A stretch of DNA of 54,027 nt, from positions 1-54,027 of the forward strand of contig JAAYJW010000372.1 in NCBI GenBank assembly GCA_012522765.1, read 5' to 3'. This DNA comes from a candidate division WS1 bacterium. GTDB taxonomy: Bacteria > Armatimonadota > Zipacnadia > Zipacnadales > UBA5352. A program made the position numbers and the translations under genes. The notes under the pieces were generated by a model. It did not search any database. It was not told where the DNA came from and saw nothing but the letters and a program-made list of their open reading frames with translations. Below, piece after piece: positions 51,357 through 54,027 of the stretch (the first letter of the stretch is position 1; every line of letters starts with the position of its first letter).

Positions 51357-53735
51357 ATGTTGGGCGAGTTCTCGATCGTTGCTGCACTGGTCTTTGGCCT
51401 GCTGTTCGCCGCGACAGGTGTCGCGCGTCCGGATGAATTCGGTGATCCGGATCGCGCGGCGGAGATAGCGTCTATGCTGCCTGCTAACCCGGGAGGGCCG
51501 GGGCGCCCGATCAGCGATCGCGAGGCATGGGAGGCGCTAGTCGCTGCTGGCGCCTGCAGCGGCGCGATCGCGACCGCGGAGAAGCATCTCGCCACGCCGC
51601 TCCCGGACCTGCCCGACGAGCTCTTCCTCGACTTCTCCCGCACTGGCAACCGCACACGCTGGCAGAGCGTCTCCGGTCAGCGCCGCGGCAGGCTCGCGCC
51701 GCTGGTGCTGGCCGAATGTGCGGAGGACCAGGGGCGTTTCATCGCGGCCATCGAGGAGCTTGTGGCGGCGCTCTGTGCCGAACGCACGTGGGTCATGCCC
51801 GCGCATGACCGGAGCCTCGCGAACTTCAACCGCGAGCAGATTGACATCGACCTCGCCTCATCCGCGCTGGGGTGGCAACTGGCGCTTACGAACTACCTGC
51901 TTGGCGACCGCCTCAGCGACGAGACACGCGACGTGATCCGCACCAACGTCGCCGAACGCGTGCTGGAGCCGGCGCTCGCCATGTACCGGGGCGACCGCGA
52001 GCCCAACTGGTGGATGCGCACCACCAGCAACTGGAACGCGGTCTGCCTCGCGGGAGTGACCGGGGCGGCGCTGGCGCAGGTCGAGGACCGCAACCTGCGC
52101 GCGGATTACATCGTTGGTGCGGAGAAGTCGTCAGAGGGCTTCCTGAGGGGCTTCCCGGCGGACGGCTACTGCACCGAAGGCCTCGGCTACTGGAACTACG
52201 GCTTCGGGCACTACATCCTGCTGGCGGAGGCGGTATATCAGGCGACCGGAGGCGGCGTTGACTTCATGGCGCGCCCCGGCGTCGCCGCGCCGGCCACCTT
52301 CGGCGCCCGCATTCAGATCATGGGCGGTGTGGCGCCCGCCTTCGCCGACTGCGCGATCAACGCCCGCCCCGACAGCCGCTGGATGCACTACATCAACGGA
52401 CGCTACGGCCTCCGCCTCGATGCACACGATTCTTTTGAGCCGGCGCGGGCGTTCAGCAGTGACCTCCAGGGCGCGACGATCTTCGGCTTCCCCAACTCCG
52501 CCAGCGAAGGCCCGCTGCTCGATGGCGCCGACCTCGGCTCGCCGCTGCGGGCGTGGTTCAATGACGCGGGCATCCTCGTCAGCCGTCCTATTCCCGATAG
52601 CGATTGCCTGCTCGGGGTCGCGCTTAAGGGCGGCAACAACGCCGAGCATCACAACCACAACGATGTTGGCTCATACGTCTGCGTAGTGCAGGATCGCCCG
52701 GTGCTGCTTGATCCCGGCAGCGAGGTCTACACGGCGCGTACCTTCAGCAACCGCCGCTACGAGAGCAACGTGCTGAATTCGTGGGGACATCCGGTGCCGG
52801 TCGTTGCGGGGCAGCTTCAGCGCACGGGGAGCGATGCCCACGGCGTGGTCCTCGCCAGTGACTTCAGCGATGAGCGCGACACGCTCACGCTGGACATCGG
52901 TTCGGCCTACGAAGTGCCCGAACTGACGCGCCTGGAGCGTAGCTTCGTATACGATCGCACCGGTGATGGCTCGCTCACAGTGAGCGACGCTGTAGCCTTC
53001 GCCGAACCGAGGAGCTTCGAGACCGCGCTGATCACCGACGGCTCGTGGGAGCGCGTGGATGGGCAGACGCTGCTGGTGCGCGATGGCAACCGCGCCGTGA
53101 ACGTGCGCGTGGACACCGGTGGCTTGGCGTGGGAGCTTGTGGTGGATGAGATCGAGGAGGACGCGAAGGCGCAGCCTGCACGCCTCGGCATCCGGCTGAG
53201 CGAGCCCGTCTCGGAGGCGACGGTGACGGTGATGATCATGCCGATCCGCGACTTCGGGCTCACGGGCGAGAGCGTGCTCTTCAACGGCGACTTCGCGCTC
53301 GGAGCGGACGGCTGGTCGATCTCGGCGAACTCGCTGGGCGAGATCAGCGACGAGCAGGTGGCGGTGGGGGAGCGTTCGCTGAAGATCACCGACGAGAGCG
53401 ACACTGCCGGGGCGAACGTCACCTCATCGCGCATCAGGGTTGAGGGCGCGGGAAAGTGGCTGCTGCGCGGGCAGGCGCGGATCGAGAGCGGCTCGGGCAT
53501 CGGGATGTACATGCGCTACTACGACGAGAACGGTGCGCGTCTCAACGAGGCCGACCGGCGTGGCAACATTCCGCCGGTGGGGACGCTTGAGGGCCCGGTG
53601 GGGGAGTGGGCGCCCTTCGAGTTCGCCTTCGAGACGCCCGCGGGCACCGCAAGCATGGACCTGTGGATCCACAGCTTCAATGCCGCTGTGGTCACCGCGT
53701 TCATCGGCGACCTGCGGATTGTGCCGGGGGAGTAG
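51357..53735 (+). CDS. Heparinase II/III-like enzyme
   Basis: The 792-aa product has a signal peptide (1 to about 22) and an N-terminal alpha/alpha-barrel with NWNAVC and CTEGLGYWNYGFGHY (Tyr278). The beta-sandwich region contains the hallmark HHNHND (431-436), followed by GSYVCVVQDRPVLLDPGSEV. These match heparinase II/III-type polysaccharide lyases; substrates in this group include glycosaminoglycans, alginate and other uronates. A C-terminal beta-sandwich (about 640-790), probably a carbohydrate-binding module, follows. The second ATG (51357) is better spaced from GAGAGGGG than the first (51351). It follows the CxxC gene by 25 bases but looks functionally separate. Confidence 0.82.
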   Translation: MLGEFSIVAALVFGLLFAATGVARPDEFGDPDRAAEIASMLPANPGGPGRPISDREAWEALVAAGACSGAIATAEKHLATPLPDLPDELFLDFSRTGNRTRWQSVSGQRRGRLAPLVLAECAEDQGRFIAAIEELVAALCAERTWVMPAHDRSLANFNREQIDIDLASSALGWQLALTNYLLGDRLSDETRDVIRTNVAERVLEPALAMYRGDREPNWWMRTTSNWNAVCLAGVTGAALAQVEDRNLRADYIVGAEKSSEGFLRGFPADGYCTEGLGYWNYGFGHYILLAEAVYQATGGGVDFMARPGVAAPATFGARIQIMGGVAPAFADCAINARPDSRWMHYINGRYGLRLDAHDSFEPARAFSSDLQGATIFGFPNSASEGPLLDGADLGSPLRAWFNDAGILVSRPIPDSDCLLGVALKGGNNAEHHNHNDVGSYVCVVQDRPVLLDPGSEVYTARTFSNRRYESNVLNSWGHPVPVVAGQLQRTGSDAHGVVLASDFSDERDTLTLDIGSAYEVPELTRLERSFVYDRTGDGSLTVSDAVAFAEPRSFETALITDGSWERVDGQTLLVRDGNRAVNVRVDTGGLAWELVVDEIEEDAKAQPARLGIRLSEPVSEATVTVMIMPIRDFGLTGESVLFNGDFALGADGWSISANSLGEISDEQVAVGERSLKITDESDTAGANVTSSRIRVEGAGKWLLRGQARIESGSGIGMYMRYYDENGARLNEADRRGNIPPVGTLEGPVGEWAPFEFAFETPAGTASMDLWIHSFNAAVVTAFIGDLRIVPGE

Positions 53736-53752
53736 CACGAGACGGACGGTGC

Positions 53753-54027
53753 CTACCCCAGGTCCTCGATCTCCACGACCCGGTGCTGCATCATCGCGTC
53801 ATCGGCCGCGTAGGCGATCAGGTGGCCGTAGACCGAATCGAGGATCTCGGTTGAGCTGATCGAGCGCTCTTCGCCACGCACGGCATGCACGAAGTCCTCC
53901 ACCAGTCGCATGTCGCCGCCACCATGCCCGTCGGCGCTCACATTTACGTCCACGGTCTCCTCGGAGTACTCGTGCCCCTCGCGCGCATCTGCGTGGCGGA
54001 TGACGAGCGATCCGTCCTCCATGAAGC
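53753..54027 (-). CDS. Gfo/Idh/MocA oxidoreductase, C-terminal part
   Basis: The last 91 or so residues of a larger gene that runs off the right edge; no start is in the window and no stop lies between the frame and the edge. The sequence (DGHGGGDMRLVEDFVHAVRG, then STEILDSVYGHLIAYAADDA) is the C-terminal end of a Gfo/Idh/MocA-type NAD(P)-dependent sugar dehydrogenase. It converges with the heparinase gene, 17 bases away. Confidence 0.72.
   Translation of the reverse strand, partial: FMEDGSLVIRHADAREGHEYSEETVDVNVSADGHGGGDMRLVEDFVHAVRGEERSISSTEILDSVYGHLIAYAADDAMMQHRVVEIEDLG

Noticed and set aside
1-54027. tRNA, rRNA, CRISPR, prophage or insertion sequence
   Set aside because: I saw no T-loop-like GGTTCGANTCC signature in gaps, no rRNA landmarks, no regularly spaced repeats, and no transposase or integrase frame.

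Overview
The window is 54 kb of GC-rich, densely coded bacterial chromosome with no rRNA, tRNA, CRISPR, phage or insertion-sequence signal. It encodes outer-membrane and LPS-transport-type proteins (LptC/LptA-like pair, a large beta-barrel, a TolC-type channel, an RND pump). It also carries a LexA gene whose promoter holds a Gram-positive-type SOS box (CGAAC-N4-GTTTG), a prepilin with an H-X9-DG-like tail, and many exported sugar-related proteins. An outer membrane together with a Firmicutes-style SOS box suggests a diderm of the Terrabacteria side, most like Armatimonadota or a related uncultivated lineage. This is inference; no marker gene in the window settles it.

Layout. 1-6 kb: a CBS protein, an upstream region with a strong minus-strand promoter and a candidate structured RNA, a zinc-ribbon membrane protein, a HEAT/TPR protein, an OPT-like transporter and a URO-D-like methyltransferase. 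6-15.2 kb (minus): one run reading beta-barrel, 989-aa lipoprotein, Ig-like lipoprotein, LptC-like, LptA-like, probably envelope assembly. 15.4-18.6 kb: a sugar ABC importer (binding protein and two permeases, no ATPase). 18.6-19.9 kb: an MFS exporter. 20.1-26.9 kb (minus): a tightly coupled efflux operon, AbrB-like regulator, TolC, HlyD-like adaptor, RND pump and PII-like protein. 27.1-28.9 kb: two poorly characterised minus-strand genes. 29.2-31.1 kb: lexA tail to tail with a SpoIIE-type phosphatase. 31.3-33.5 kb: pcm, a sugar-isomerase-like protein and a PHP-like protein. 33.6-36.8 kb: flavodoxin, isomerase, ThuA-like protein and prepilin (minus). 36.99-40.0 kb: a three-gene unit of DapA-like aldolase, ureohydrolase-like protein and iron-type alcohol dehydrogenase. 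40.06-41.37 kb: a neutral-ceramidase-like protein.

The most unusual region is 41.64-51.33 kb. It reads in one direction with 1-4 base overlaps or very short gaps: a ferredoxin/zinc-ribbon protein, a B12-type radical SAM enzyme, a squalene-hopene-cyclase-like class II terpene cyclase with an intact DADDT motif, an exported PQQ-type beta-propeller with a coiled-coil insertion, a fusion of DUF116 to an isoprenyl diphosphate synthase, a protein-prenyltransferase-like alpha-toroid protein without the zinc ligands, a GT4 glycosyltransferase and a 50-aa CxxC protein. Together these could make, cyclise, modify and glycosylate an isoprenoid lipid. The usual squalene-synthesis genes are absent from the window, so the substrate may not be squalene. 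A heparinase II/III-like enzyme follows, and the window ends in a truncated Gfo/Idh/MocA oxidoreductase on the minus strand.
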